A stretch of 37,504 bases of DNA from Syntrophorhabdaceae bacterium (GCA_028713955.1 JAQTNJ010000008.1:1-37504); one strand, 5' to 3'; shown: positions 15,186 through 23,940, counted from the stretch's first letter. A program made the numbers and translations. The notes: generated by a model not told the origin, from the letters alone.

Positions 15186-16475
15186 CTACATCTTCCTCAG
15201 GCTAAGAAAGTCTTTGAATCCTTCCCAATTCAGCAGGTATCTCTTCGCGACTTCCCTGGCGTTTTTGTAAAGCCCCTGTTTGGGCGCTCCGGTTATCGTA
15301 AAGATTTCTTCCAGCAGGCTGCAGATGAATTTCGGGTATACGGTGAAGAGCCTCGGGTTCTCCAGTACCTCCTGGGAGTGACGGAAGGTCTCCATGTCCT
15401 TCATCGCAAAGCTCTCCTTCAGCAGCCTCTCATAGAGACTGAGGGATTCCCTTGACGTGTCGTTCTTCTCAAGTGCCCTGTTTGCCGCCTCTGCGGCCAA
15501 TACCCCTGAGGCGACGGCAAACTCCATTCCGCGCACGGTCAATCCCATGTTGAGGGAAAAACCTGCTGCATCGCCGGCCACCAGCATGCCGTCCGTATAG
15601 AGCGCCGGTATCCCCTTGATCCCCGCCTCAGAGATAATGTGGGCGGAGTACTCTTCCAACTGCGCACCCTTTATCCAGCGGGCCACCTCGGGTCTGGCAG
15701 TAAAGGCATCCATCAGTTGATGGGATTCGACCTGGGGACGCGCGTCCATCTGTGAACGCATACCGAGCACGAGACCTATTGACAGGCTGTCCTGATTGGT
15801 ATACAGAAAGCCGCCCCCGAACATGCCGCGGGTCATTGACCCGATGAAGAGGTTGGCGGCGCCTTCTCCCTGTTTCAGTCCGAACCGCTCTTCAATGGCT
15901 GACGGGTCGATCCTGTAGACCTCCTTTATCGCGAGCGCGTAATTCTCAGGTCGCAGGGGTTCTCTCAGGCGAGCCTTTTCCGCCATGAAGGAGAGTGCGC
16001 CGTCAGCGGCGATGACGATCTGCGCGGGTATCTCTTCGCCGCCCGCGACCACGCCCGCAATGCGGCCATCCTCCCGGAGGAGGTCATCGACCCGCCGCCC
16101 GGGGATCACGAATGCCCCTTTTTCCATAACCTTTTCAGAGAACCAGCGGTCAAAACGGGCGCGAAGCACCGTATAGCTCATATACGGCTCGCTGCGCCAC
16201 TTGTCGTGCCTGTACTCCACCTGGGTCGAGGCGTTATCGTCCATCACGGTGAGCATCTCTTTGACCACGTGACGCTCAAAAGGCGCATCGGCAATGATCT
16301 CCGGGAAAAGACCCCGGATAGGCTCCACGTAGATCCTGCCGCCCGTCACATTCTTGCTTCCCGGGGCATCACCGCGTTCCAGCAGGACCACCTGCCTTCC
16401 TGCCTCAGCCAGCTTGTACGCCGCCGAGAGCCCCGCCAGCCCTCCTCCGACTATTACCGCATCGAGTTTGTCCAT
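15186..16475 (-). CDS. fixC: FixC, FAD-dependent ETF:quinone oxidoreductase-like protein
   Basis: A 429-residue flavoprotein. The FAD ADP-binding motif VIVGGGLAGLSAAYKLAEAG is at residues 7-26, GSKNVTGGRIY follows, VIAADGALS is near 160, and LVAGDAAGFSLNMGLTVRGM near 310 is the second FAD contact typical of FixC/ETF-QO. It is shorter than mitochondrial ETF-QO because the ferredoxin part is the separate fixX gene. It starts 5 bases after the fixB stop. It would accept electrons from EtfAB (FixAB) and reduce menaquinone, or take part in flavin-based electron bifurcation. Confidence 0.93.
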   Translation of the reverse strand: MDKLDAVIVGGGLAGLSAAYKLAEAGRQVVLLERGDAPGSKNVTGGRIYVEPIRGLFPEIIADAPFERHVVKEMLTVMDDNASTQVEYRHDKWRSEPYMSYTVLRARFDRWFSEKVMEKGAFVIPGRRVDDLLREDGRIAGVVAGGEEIPAQIVIAADGALSFMAEKARLREPLRPENYALAIKEVYRIDPSAIEERFGLKQGEGAANLFIGSMTRGMFGGGFLYTNQDSLSIGLVLGMRSQMDARPQVESHQLMDAFTARPEVARWIKGAQLEEYSAHIISEAGIKGIPALYTDGMLVAGDAAGFSLNMGLTVRGMEFAVASGVLAAEAANRALEKNDTSRESLSLYERLLKESFAMKDMETFRHSQEVLENPRLFTVYPKFICSLLEEIFTITGAPKQGLYKNAREVAKRYLLNWEGFKDFLSLRKM

Positions 16476-16480
16476 AGAAG

Positions 16481-17458
16481 TTACCTGCCCAGTCTTTTCT
16501 TAAACTCTTCGGTCATGGCCGGGACCACCTGGGCAAAATCCCCCACGATACCGTAATCGGCATAACTGAAGATCATCGCATTGGGGTCTGTATTGACGGC
16601 CAGCACGAGCTTCGATGTATCCATGCCCATCGTATGGTGGATCGCACCGGAGATACCGACCGCTATATAGAGCTTCGGTGAAACGGTCTTGCCGCTCTTC
16701 CCTACCTGGTCCTCCTGGTCCCGCCATTTCGCATCGACGACGGATCTCGCGGCGCCCACCGCGGCACCGATCGTATTGGCCAGGTCTTCCAGGACCCTGA
16801 AGTTTTCCGCTGATTTCAACCCTCTCCCGCCTGCGACTATGATGTCCGCTTCAATGAGATTAACCTTTCCTTTCCCGGACTCCTCTGTCTTGATGACGCG
16901 TGTTTTCAACTGCTCCGGGGCGATGCCTCCCTGTCTTTCCAGATATTCTCCATTCTCTGTCCCTGGCTCTTCGCCGGCAAAGGTATTCGGCCGGACAGTC
17001 ACGACAGCCGGGTAGCCGGTGAAGGAGATCTCCGAAAGCACCCTGCCCCCGTATATGGGCCTTACGAATGTGATAGGATCTTCGGACCAGCGGATTTCGG
17101 TCACATCGGATGCAACCCCGGAACCCAAAAGCACGGCCACCCGCGGCAGAAAATCCCGCCCCAGTTGAGTGGCCGAAGCAAGGACCACCTGTGGATTTAT
17201 CTCTTTTGCGTATCCCGCAAGGGCCAGTGCAAACCCTTCCGGTGTATATTGATCAAGGACGGGGTCGGTGATGTTTACCAGAACATCTACGTACGTAAGC
17301 GCCTTCTTTTTCGCATCTTCCGACATCCCTCCCATCACGACCGCATGGATTTTATATCTGCCGGCAGCCTTTAACCTCCCGGCCTCACCAAGCAGTTCCA
17401 GGGAGGCCTTTTTAGGCTCCTTGTCTTTCGTCTCAATAAACAGCAACAGGTTCGCCAT
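16481..17458 (-). CDS. fixB: FixB, electron-transfer flavoprotein alpha subunit
   Basis: A 325-residue ETF alpha/FixB. The C-terminal FAD domain shows VAGGRGLKSAENF (about 210-222), VGKSGKTVSPKLYIAVGISG, then AVNTDPNAMIFSYADYGIVG and a closing PAMTEEFKKRL, all standard in the family. The N-terminal part contains the strand-rich segment that pairs with the beta subunit. AGGAGGT is 5 bases before its ATG. It forms a heterodimer with the FixA product and shuttles electrons from acyl-CoA dehydrogenases to FixCX. Confidence 0.95.
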   Translation of the reverse strand: MANLLLFIETKDKEPKKASLELLGEAGRLKAAGRYKIHAVVMGGMSEDAKKKALTYVDVLVNITDPVLDQYTPEGFALALAGYAKEINPQVVLASATQLGRDFLPRVAVLLGSGVASDVTEIRWSEDPITFVRPIYGGRVLSEISFTGYPAVVTVRPNTFAGEEPGTENGEYLERQGGIAPEQLKTRVIKTEESGKGKVNLIEADIIVAGGRGLKSAENFRVLEDLANTIGAAVGAARSVVDAKWRDQEDQVGKSGKTVSPKLYIAVGISGAIHHTMGMDTSKLVLAVNTDPNAMIFSYADYGIVGDFAQVVPAMTEEFKKRLGR

Positions 17459-17467
17459 CGCTACCTC

Positions 17468-18250
17468 CTACAGGATTCGTTCAACATCCATAAGAATTCT
17501 CACCGCCTCAACGGCCGCCTCGTTCGGTTCGCCGGGGATCATCTGAACGGCAGCCCTCTTCTTCGGATGGAAATACCTCCCGGTCTTCACCTTCGATCCC
17601 GATGCCCCTGCCTCTTCCGGCGAGATACCGAGATCGGCGGGTGTTACCCTGGGGATAGTCGCCTTCATTGCCTTCATCACCCCCATGATCGGGGGCACCC
17701 TCGGCTCATTGAGACCTTTCTGGGCCGTAAAGACCGCCGGGAGATTCACCTCTATTGTCTCCTTTGCCCCTTCGACGGGACACTCGATAGTGGCATTGCC
17801 GTCGGCAACGTCGAGCTTTGTGATCCCTCCTCCGTGGGGGATGCCGAGAAACTGCGCCACCATGGGCCCGACCTCTCCCCTGTCGTCATCTATCGCCTGC
17901 CTGCCGCAGAGTATCACGTCAAAGGGCTCCAGTGCAGCCGCCCTGCTTAATGCCAGCGCCGTGGTATAGCCGTCGCCGTTCAAGAAGGCCCCGTCCTCCA
18001 GCAGGAGGACCTCGTCTGCCCCCATCGCTATCCCTGTCCTCAATACCTCTGTCGCCTTGCCGGCGCCGAGCGTGATCACCTTGACCTTCCCGCCGTGTTT
18101 TTCCTTCAGGCGCAGCGCCTCCTCCATCGCAAACTCGTCGAATACGTTCGCGGTGAACTTTTGCTCTATTGTGAGGCCCTTCTCATCGTTCCCGATATCG
18201 ATATGCGCCTCCGCGTCCGGTATCTGTTTTGCCAGTACAACGATATTCAT
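17468..18250 (-). CDS. fixA: FixA, electron-transfer flavoprotein beta subunit
   Basis: A 260-residue ETF beta/FixA. MNIVVLAKQIPDAEAHIDIG at the start, FDEFAMEEALRLKEK, LSRAAALEPFDVILCGRQ and AIDDDRGEVGPMVAQFLGIPH are the classic motifs for the nucleotide in the beta subunit. GAGGAGGG precedes the ATG at 18250 by 5 bases. It is the first gene of fixABCX and lies 203 bp downstream of the MeaB-like gene on the same strand, so it may have its own promoter or belong to the large catabolic transcript. Both quinone-linked and bifurcating ETFs have this organisation; I cannot decide between them by eye. Confidence 0.95.
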   Translation of the reverse strand: MNIVVLAKQIPDAEAHIDIGNDEKGLTIEQKFTANVFDEFAMEEALRLKEKHGGKVKVITLGAGKATEVLRTGIAMGADEVLLLEDGAFLNGDGYTTALALSRAAALEPFDVILCGRQAIDDDRGEVGPMVAQFLGIPHGGGITKLDVADGNATIECPVEGAKETIEVNLPAVFTAQKGLNEPRVPPIMGVMKAMKATIPRVTPADLGISPEEAGASGSKVKTGRYFHPKKRAAVQMIPGEPNEAAVEAVRILMDVERIL

Positions 18251-18453
18251 TATTCCCTCCTCCTTGAAACCATAACAGGCGACTTAAGACTCGTCAGCGT
18301 TATTGTTGGCCCACCGTTTACTTGATCCTCCCGAGCCCAGACTTCCTCACAACCGAACCATAACACTTGGCATGAGAGACCAGGCAATATCATTCCAAAC
18401 CTTCCCAACACCTTTGCAAAGACACAGCTTGTAAACCCATTATGACCAGTTTT
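18251..18453. other. 203-bp gap between the MeaB-like gene and fixA
   Basis: No open frame of note. A short inverted repeat, GACCA/TGGTC around a T-run, lies at about 18444-18463 and runs into the end of the MeaB-like gene. No strong promoter consensus stands out on the minus strand, so the start of fixABCX transcription is unresolved. Confidence 0.45.
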
Positions 18454-19407
18454 TTATGGTCGGCTTCGAAGTCTTATTTCTGCGCTGTCAGCGATGCGCT
18501 CCGTTGCGCTGTAAGGATCAATAGTGTTACATTCTACCTCTTCCAATATCTGTTCATATTCTTTGTCCTTCGAACATATATCAACAAAACGTCTCCACAG
18601 TTCTTCTTTCAGGAGCGCCATTACAAACATAGCGGTTTTCTCTCTCCGCATCTCAAGCCTTCTTTGCTTGTCCTGTAGGAAATCCCACCGACGCTGGATT
18701 GTTTCAACAAAGTCATCCATTCCCTCGCCAATGTGCGCTTTTGTCATAAGAACCGGGGCAGACCACTCTCCTTTTGCTTTCAATGGTATGTAAGTAGATA
18801 GGGCATTCGCGGCGTCTTCTGAGCCGGGCTTATCACATTTATTAAGTATCACAATATCTCCAATCTCCAGAAGTCCTGCCTTTATCAATTGTAATTCATC
18901 CCCGAATTCCGGAGTGAAGACCGTGACAACGGTATCGCATATGTAGAAAAGGGCCTTATCTGATTGTCCTGCCCCCACGCTCTCTATAATAATAAGCTCC
19001 TTTCCAAGACCTTCCATCACATAAACAGCTCCCAAGGCGCCATGGCATACACCTCCCGGCTGATCTCTGTCCGCCATAGAACGGATGAAGATCTCTCCCG
19101 TATCTTCAGCTTCCCTCATTCGAAAGCGATCTCCCAAGATAGCTCCCTGACTATGCATGCTTGTGGGGTCTATAGCAATAATGCCAATCCTCTTCCCTTG
19201 TCTATGAAGACGGCTGGCCACCTGGCTGATAAATGTACTCTTGCCTGCTCCGGCGGGACCTGTTATGCCCAACACATGTGCCCGCCCAATATATGGAAGA
19301 AGCCGTGTAAGTTCCGCGTATCCCTTCCGGTCTCTAGCCTCAATAAGGCTAATAAGCCTGGCAGCGCTTCCTTCGTCTCCCCTCAGAATCTTCTCGGCAA
19401 GGTTCAT
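18454..19407 (-). CDS. MeaB/ArgK-like GTPase, acyl-CoA mutase chaperone, divergent
   Basis: A 317-residue G3E-type GTPase of the MeaB family, which guards and reloads adenosylcobalamin mutases. The P-loop is GPAGAGKSTF (about 53-62), and AIDPTSMHSQGAILGDRFRM (about 80-99) corresponds to the family's DPSSPFSGGAILGDRIRM. The switch II region is ESVGAGQSD where the family usually has ETVGVGQSE, and NKCD replaces NKAD. The loop SMADRDQPGGV stands where canonical MeaB has ATRGHLGG-like sequence. AGGAGG lies upstream of the ATG at 19407. It lies at the downstream end of the mutase/TRAP/ligase cluster, 227 bp after the acyl-CoA dehydrogenase gene, and is the natural partner of the mutase encoded at 28438-30520. 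The switch changes suggest a specialised variant. Confidence 0.88.
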   Translation of the reverse strand: MNLAEKILRGDEGSAARLISLIEARDRKGYAELTRLLPYIGRAHVLGITGPAGAGKSTFISQVASRLHRQGKRIGIIAIDPTSMHSQGAILGDRFRMREAEDTGEIFIRSMADRDQPGGVCHGALGAVYVMEGLGKELIIIESVGAGQSDKALFYICDTVVTVFTPEFGDELQLIKAGLLEIGDIVILNKCDKPGSEDAANALSTYIPLKAKGEWSAPVLMTKAHIGEGMDDFVETIQRRWDFLQDKQRRLEMRREKTAMFVMALLKEELWRRFVDICSKDKEYEQILEEVECNTIDPYSATERIADSAEIRLRSRP

Positions 19408-19634
19408 TGATAGCTATCCTCCTATCATACGTAACAAGCAACCATGTAGGTAATTGGGAGCAGACCGGTTGACCCTTCCTGAGTTGCCAGGCCAACTTGT
19501 TTGCAGCAAAAGCTACTTTCATGACGAAAAATTTTTCCAAGCAGTCGCCGCTCTTTTGATGGGACCAGATGTTCATAGTTCTCAGCCGTCAGCCCTGTCG
19601 CAATTCGAGATAACAATGAGTTGTATCCGATCCA
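19408..19634. other. 227-bp gap between acyl-CoA dehydrogenase and MeaB-like genes
   Basis: A short minus-strand open frame (19425-19616) exists but has no recognisable family and no clear ribosome-binding site. The text includes gacggctgagaac-type words of the degenerate repeats at about 19575-19592. The only clear signal is the AGGAGG before the MeaB-like gene. Confidence 0.45.
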
Positions 19635-20783
19635 TCAAAGTTTCCCAATTAACGTCTTACCAATAAAGTCTCTCAGCACTTCATGTGTTCCACCGCCGTA
19701 GAGGAGGAACCTGGCCTCCCTGTAGAATCGCTGGGGTGTATATTCGCACGCAAAACCGTTTCCGCCGTATATCCTTGTTACTTCGTCCACGACCTTTTGG
19801 CAGACTTCCGTAGCAAACATCTTTGCCTCGGCCGTAATAATTTCGCACTCCGCTCCTTTCCCAAGGAGCCACCCGCCATAGTACAGTAAAAGTCGCGCTG
19901 CATTCATCTCCGTGTCCATGTTCGCAAATTTTTCCCGGATCAGCTGGAAAGTACCAATGGGTTTATTAAAGGCGATTCGTTTTTTGACAAACTCGATCCC
20001 CTCGTTATATGCTGCCCTCGCGATTCCAAGAGCCATTGCGCCGACCATAAGTCTTACCTCGTTAAAAATCTCCCCCACATCCGTGATGCCCTTTCCAACC
20101 TCTTTCCCGAGAAAATTCTCCTCAGGAACCCATACATTGTCGAACACGAGCTCACCGGTGACCGTTCCTTTACATCCGAGCTTATGTATAATCTGGCCCG
20201 GTGAAAAACCTGGCGTACCCTTTTCAACGAGAAAGAAATTTAATCCTTTCAGCCCCTTTGCAGGATCAGTCTTTGCCAGTACGGTACAGAAGTCACAGAT
20301 GGGACCGTTGGTAATCCACTGTTTTGTTCCGTTTATCTTCCATCCACCACCCTCTCTTACGGCAGTAGTTCTCGTTGCTGCAATATCAGACCCGGACTGG
20401 TCTTCTGTAAAACAGATTGTACCTATCTTTTTTCCTTTCATGGCAGGGTAAAGACAACGTTCCTTAATTGCATCACTCCCGAACTTATAAAGAAAATGTG
20501 TTCCCATCAGGGCGTTCATAATCACACTCTGGGCAAAACCGACCGAGCCTCTTGACATCTCTTCGTAGAAAATCAGACACATTAATTTATCAGCATTCAT
20601 CCCGCCCATCTCCTCGGGGTAACGGAGCCCGAGGTAACCAAGCTTGGTAAATTCATCCCATAATTCACGTGGGAATTCATCCTTTTCATCAATCTCCTGC
20701 GCCTTAGGGATTACCATCCTGTCTACTGTGTCCGCTATTACCTTCTTGAAAAATTCCTGTTCCTCCGTTAATGTGAAATCCAT
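19635..20783 (-). CDS. Acyl-CoA dehydrogenase with non-canonical active-site base
   Basis: A 382-residue FAD enzyme that would insert an alpha-beta double bond into an acyl-CoA and pass electrons to ETF. The family signatures FTEDQSGSDIAATRT (about 125-139), WITNGPICDF (FAD/substrate contacts) and RIYGGNGFACEYTPQRFYRE are clear. The C-terminal motif reads YGGGTHEVLRDFIG (residues 362-375), while short- and medium-chain enzymes have YEGT, whose Glu is the catalytic base. Isovaleryl-CoA-type enzymes also lack this Glu and use one on helix G next to an Arg; here that region is FNEVRLMV, with Glu one residue further from Arg. Substrate is unknown. AGGAGG precedes the ATG by 8 bases, 36 bp after the regulator gene. 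Confidence 0.9.
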   Translation of the reverse strand: MDFTLTEEQEFFKKVIADTVDRMVIPKAQEIDEKDEFPRELWDEFTKLGYLGLRYPEEMGGMNADKLMCLIFYEEMSRGSVGFAQSVIMNALMGTHFLYKFGSDAIKERCLYPAMKGKKIGTICFTEDQSGSDIAATRTTAVREGGGWKINGTKQWITNGPICDFCTVLAKTDPAKGLKGLNFFLVEKGTPGFSPGQIIHKLGCKGTVTGELVFDNVWVPEENFLGKEVGKGITDVGEIFNEVRLMVGAMALGIARAAYNEGIEFVKKRIAFNKPIGTFQLIREKFANMDTEMNAARLLLYYGGWLLGKGAECEIITAEAKMFATEVCQKVVDEVTRIYGGNGFACEYTPQRFYREARFLLYGGGTHEVLRDFIGKTLIGKL

Positions 20784-20819
20784 AAAACAACCTCCTGCAA
20801 TAGATTGGATTCCCTTTCT

Positions 20820-21353
20820 TTATTGCTTCCCTTTGAAGAATACGCTAATAAATTTATGCTCTCCCTTAGCAGTCACAGAATGCGGAAACCTCGCATTGTA
20901 GTAAAGCACATCACCTGGTTTGAGATCGTATTTAATCCGGTCATGCTCGAAGATACATTCACCCTCAAGTATGTAAACAAAAGAGTAACCTTCCTCAGCA
21001 TGTAAGTCGATAAACCGTCCTTCCTTTGCTGCCTCTCCCAGATTAATGAGAATATTTTCGTCTATAAGGTTCTGCGGTGCAATTACCGTCAGTTTCATCC
21101 CCGAAGACTCAATCGTTGACTGTTGGTCTTTCCTGACATGAAGTATCTTGGGGTTATCCTCTCTGATAAAAAAATCGATGGGCCGCATGAGTTGATGAGA
21201 AATCTGGGCGAGCACAGCGACAGAAGGACTTGTCTTGCCTGTTTCAATGCGCTGCAACGTCATTGTGCTTATCCCGAGCCGAGAAGCAAGTCCGGCAAGC
21301 GATAAACCCTTGGCCTTCCTTTCATTCCTTATCTTTTCACCAATATTTTCCAT
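20820..21353 (-). CDS. XRE-family regulator with C-terminal cupin domain
   Basis: A 177-residue regulator. Residues 5-60 form an XRE helix-turn-helix (RNERKAKGLSLAGLASRLGI, then STMTLQRIETGKTSPSVAVL). Residues about 105-175 form a cupin barrel (GYSFVYILEGECIFEHD, LKPGDVLYYNARFPHSV) that in such regulators binds a small ligand. ATG at 21353 is preferred to the longer frame because GGAG is 7 bases upstream and the transporter stop ends just before it. It sits within the catabolic cluster between the MFS and acyl-CoA dehydrogenase genes, so it probably controls this cluster; the palindrome near 30596-30612 is a candidate target. Whether it represses or activates is not known. Confidence 0.9.
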   Translation of the reverse strand: MENIGEKIRNERKAKGLSLAGLASRLGISTMTLQRIETGKTSPSVAVLAQISHQLMRPIDFFIREDNPKILHVRKDQQSTIESSGMKLTVIAPQNLIDENILINLGEAAKEGRFIDLHAEEGYSFVYILEGECIFEHDRIKYDLKPGDVLYYNARFPHSVTAKGEHKFISVFFKGKQ

Positions 21354-21354
21354 C

Positions 21355-22569
21355 TTACGACTCCGTAAACATACGCTCTTTTTTCTGGATCTCACTCAGG
21401 AAAGCAACCATCGCCATGCACATCCCCGTAAAGAACCATGAAGTTCTATATCCACCCGTGAAGTCAACGAAATAGCCAAAAAGAGGTGGTCCGGCTATTG
21501 CACCTATGTTTACGACCACAAAATTAACGCCTGTTGCAACTCCTGCTAATGCCCGTCCGGGGAATTCCCCTACCCTCGTCAAATAGACAGCATTCCAGGC
21601 CAGGCCTGTAAATCCAAAAAGTGCGGCCAGGGCGTAGATTGTCAAGAGTGAGCTTTCCCCCGAAAGAGGGATAAAGGCAATCGCAATGACTCCCCCGGCA
21701 GCGCCGATGATAGTGAGGACTATCCTTCTCCCTGTCCCGAAGAGGTAGTCGCTCGATACGCTCCACGCAACCCTCCCTATTGCACCTGTGAAGAAGGCAA
21801 CTCCAAGGATGGCGCCCGCCTTTTTAGCAGGAAGGCCGAGCACCTTCGTGGCGTAAAGGACAAAATGTGCAAGAAAGGAAAACTGTGTGAGCATCAAAAA
21901 GATACCCGTTAGGCCGATAAAAATGAAATCTCTTTCCTTAAAAAGTGTTAGAAGGTTATTTTTCCACGAAACAACATTCCAGGAGTTGTCATCGCTAGGC
22001 TGACGGGGAGGCTCAACGTAGAGAAAAAGAATAAGGACAGCGCATAGCAGGGCTGCGATCCCTGCCACCTTGAACGAATAACGCCAACTGCCGTAATGAA
22101 GGGCTATAAAGGGGAGCAAAAAAGAAGCAATGACACCACCAATTGTAACGCCTGTCTGTTTGATCCCCATGGCTGTGGCGCGCCCCTTCAGCGAGAACCA
22201 CATTATGATGGCTTTGCTGGCAGGGGTTTGATTGCAGCCGATCCCCATTCCCACGAAAATCAAAAGCAGAAAAATCCAGATGTATGAATGCAGAAAACAT
22301 ATTACCAGTTCAGAGCACCCTATGAGGACAAGGCCAAAGACCATAATCCATTTTGCCCCAAAGGCATCACTCAGCATCCCTGCCGGGATATTGCTGGCCA
22401 GCGAGCCAATGGTCACTGCACTGCAGAGCAGCCCTATCTGCGTTGTCGAGAGCTGGAATTCAGGCTGGATAAAAGGGGACAAGGTGCCTATCGTCATATA
22501 GTTAAGGAAATATATGACATGGGAGGACCATAATATTGCTACAATTATCCACCGGTATGGGATAGCCAT
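21355..22569 (-). CDS. MFS transporter, organic-acid type
   Basis: A 404-residue major-facilitator protein with twelve predicted helices. The loop 2-3 motif is present as SNIPAGMLSDAFGAKW (about 59-74), with a repeat in the second half as GRVAWSVSSDYLFGTGRR. The general look (NYMTIGTLSPFIQPEF, NQTPASKAIIMWFSLKGRAT) resembles the anion:cation symporter and oxalate/formate groups. It begins 7 bp after the MmgE/PrpD stop and ends one base before the regulator start, so it is part of the same transcript. With the TRAP system it gives the cluster two different carriers, perhaps import of substrate and export of a product. Confidence 0.88.
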   Translation of the reverse strand: MAIPYRWIIVAILWSSHVIYFLNYMTIGTLSPFIQPEFQLSTTQIGLLCSAVTIGSLASNIPAGMLSDAFGAKWIMVFGLVLIGCSELVICFLHSYIWIFLLLIFVGMGIGCNQTPASKAIIMWFSLKGRATAMGIKQTGVTIGGVIASFLLPFIALHYGSWRYSFKVAGIAALLCAVLILFLYVEPPRQPSDDNSWNVVSWKNNLLTLFKERDFIFIGLTGIFLMLTQFSFLAHFVLYATKVLGLPAKKAGAILGVAFFTGAIGRVAWSVSSDYLFGTGRRIVLTIIGAAGGVIAIAFIPLSGESSLLTIYALAALFGFTGLAWNAVYLTRVGEFPGRALAGVATGVNFVVVNIGAIAGPPLFGYFVDFTGGYRTSWFFTGMCMAMVAFLSEIQKKERMFTES

Positions 22570-22576
22570 TATCTCG

Positions 22577-23938
22577 CTACCATACCTTCTTTGTTTTTTT
22601 TCTTATGCTACAAAGCCTCACAAGGGGCACTATATCGCCCAACCCATCGAGTCTCGTAATCATATCAATAATCCCGTTCGATTGCTTTACGCCTATTTTT
22701 TTCTCGGTAAGATCTCTGAATTTTTCCTCCAGCTCAGCGAAGGTCAAAGGATTTGCCGGATCGCCTTTCGGAGCCACGACGTGCTTAAAGCAATGCGTTC
22801 CGTCCTTCAGCACAACGGTTACCCTTGCTTCCATCTCACCAAGGGAAGTATCTGCTGCAACCGTAACCCGCTTCATTAAACGGGATACAAGGGGGTTGAA
22901 GATCGTTTCGTCCGCAAAAATGCTGTTACCGGCGTTCCCCTTGATAATCGCTATGGCTGCCCCGAAATGGAGACTAAATTTTGCTTCCACCTTGTCTTTC
23001 GGCTCCGGGTTGCCTGCCACCTTCATATTAAGGGGCGCCACTTCAAGGCGAATAGATTCAACCGCCTCAGGGTCAAGGCGGTGTTCCTCCCGCAAGATGA
23101 GCAAACCATCGATTACGGGGTGCACCAAAAGGCACGCCGCATAGGGCTTGAAAGAGTTGCGGAGGACCTCGTATGTTGAGCCTAACTTATTGTGAGTGGT
23201 CATAATGGGATTGTACTCAGAAGAAAAGACGGCAGCAAAACCCGACCTCTCGCCGAGCATATCCGTAGGTACAGCGAACCCCTCCTTTGCCAGGAGGGCT
23301 GCCAGGAGACCGTCCATAGCCGCCTTACCTGAGTGAAGGGGCTTCCCCATGGTGCCGAAGACATCCCGCACGCCGCCCGCCTGGGTGGCGGCGAGACCAA
23401 GGGCGGCGGCAGTCTGCCCGGGGTCGAGCCTGAGAAGCCTCGCCGCACCGGCAGCGGCGCCCAACCGGCCCAGTACTGCCGTAGCATGCCAACCGCGCTC
23501 ATAATATTCCTTCCCCAGCGCGTATCCCATCCGTATGGTGATTTCGTAGCCGGCCACGAAGGCGGCTATGAGTTCCCTGCCTGGCAGCCGTCCATGTTCC
23601 GCAAGGGCAAGGAGCGCAGGGATGAGGGGCGCACTGGGGTGTGTCCTGACCACGCTGTGGGCATCGTCATAATCGAGGGTATGGGCCATCGTGCCGTTCA
23701 CCAGCGCTGCCTGAATCATGCTGGTCTTTATCCCGTAGCCCAATATCGATGCCTGCTTCTTTCCTCCCAGGTCTTTTACAACCCCGAGAAGGATCTCTAC
23801 CGCAGGGTCGTCTGCCCCGGCCAGCGTTACGCCGATCCAGTCGAGAAAACATCTTTTTGCGGCCTCCACCACATCCTCTGGCAACCCGGCAGAGCCGCAC
23901 TCAGAGACAAACCGGGCAAGGCCTTCCGTGAAACCCAT
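22577..23938 (-). CDS. MmgE/PrpD family protein (2-methylcitrate dehydratase / cis-aconitate decarboxylase-like)
   Basis: A 453-residue MmgE/PrpD protein. Family residues are visible: HTLDYDDAH (Asp89 to His94), RTHPSAPL (His100), GWHATAVLG (His151), MGKPLHSGKAA (Lys199, His202, Lys205) and NSFKPYAACLLVHP (Lys264). In this family such residues line the pocket of 2-methylcitrate dehydratase, cis-aconitate decarboxylase and iminodisuccinate epimerase, so the reaction could be dehydration, decarboxylation or epimerisation of a di- or tricarboxylate. ATG at 23938 is preferred to GTG at 23944 because GGAG is 7 bases upstream of it. The ligase stop is at 23941. The context of a mutase for a carboxylated substrate fits a polycarboxylate. 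Confidence 0.85.
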   Translation of the reverse strand: MGFTEGLARFVSECGSAGLPEDVVEAAKRCFLDWIGVTLAGADDPAVEILLGVVKDLGGKKQASILGYGIKTSMIQAALVNGTMAHTLDYDDAHSVVRTHPSAPLIPALLALAEHGRLPGRELIAAFVAGYEITIRMGYALGKEYYERGWHATAVLGRLGAAAGAARLLRLDPGQTAAALGLAATQAGGVRDVFGTMGKPLHSGKAAMDGLLAALLAKEGFAVPTDMLGERSGFAAVFSSEYNPIMTTHNKLGSTYEVLRNSFKPYAACLLVHPVIDGLLILREEHRLDPEAVESIRLEVAPLNMKVAGNPEPKDKVEAKFSLHFGAAIAIIKGNAGNSIFADETIFNPLVSRLMKRVTVAADTSLGEMEARVTVVLKDGTHCFKHVVAPKGDPANPLTFAELEEKFRDLTEKKIGVKQSNGIIDMITRLDGLGDIVPLVRLCSIRKKTKKVW

Positions 23939-23940
23939 GG

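Noticed and set aside
19425-19616. Minus-strand small open frame between the dehydrogenase and MeaB-like genes
   Set aside because: No recognisable family and no proper ribosome-binding site; overlapping frames of similar length exist in the same gap.
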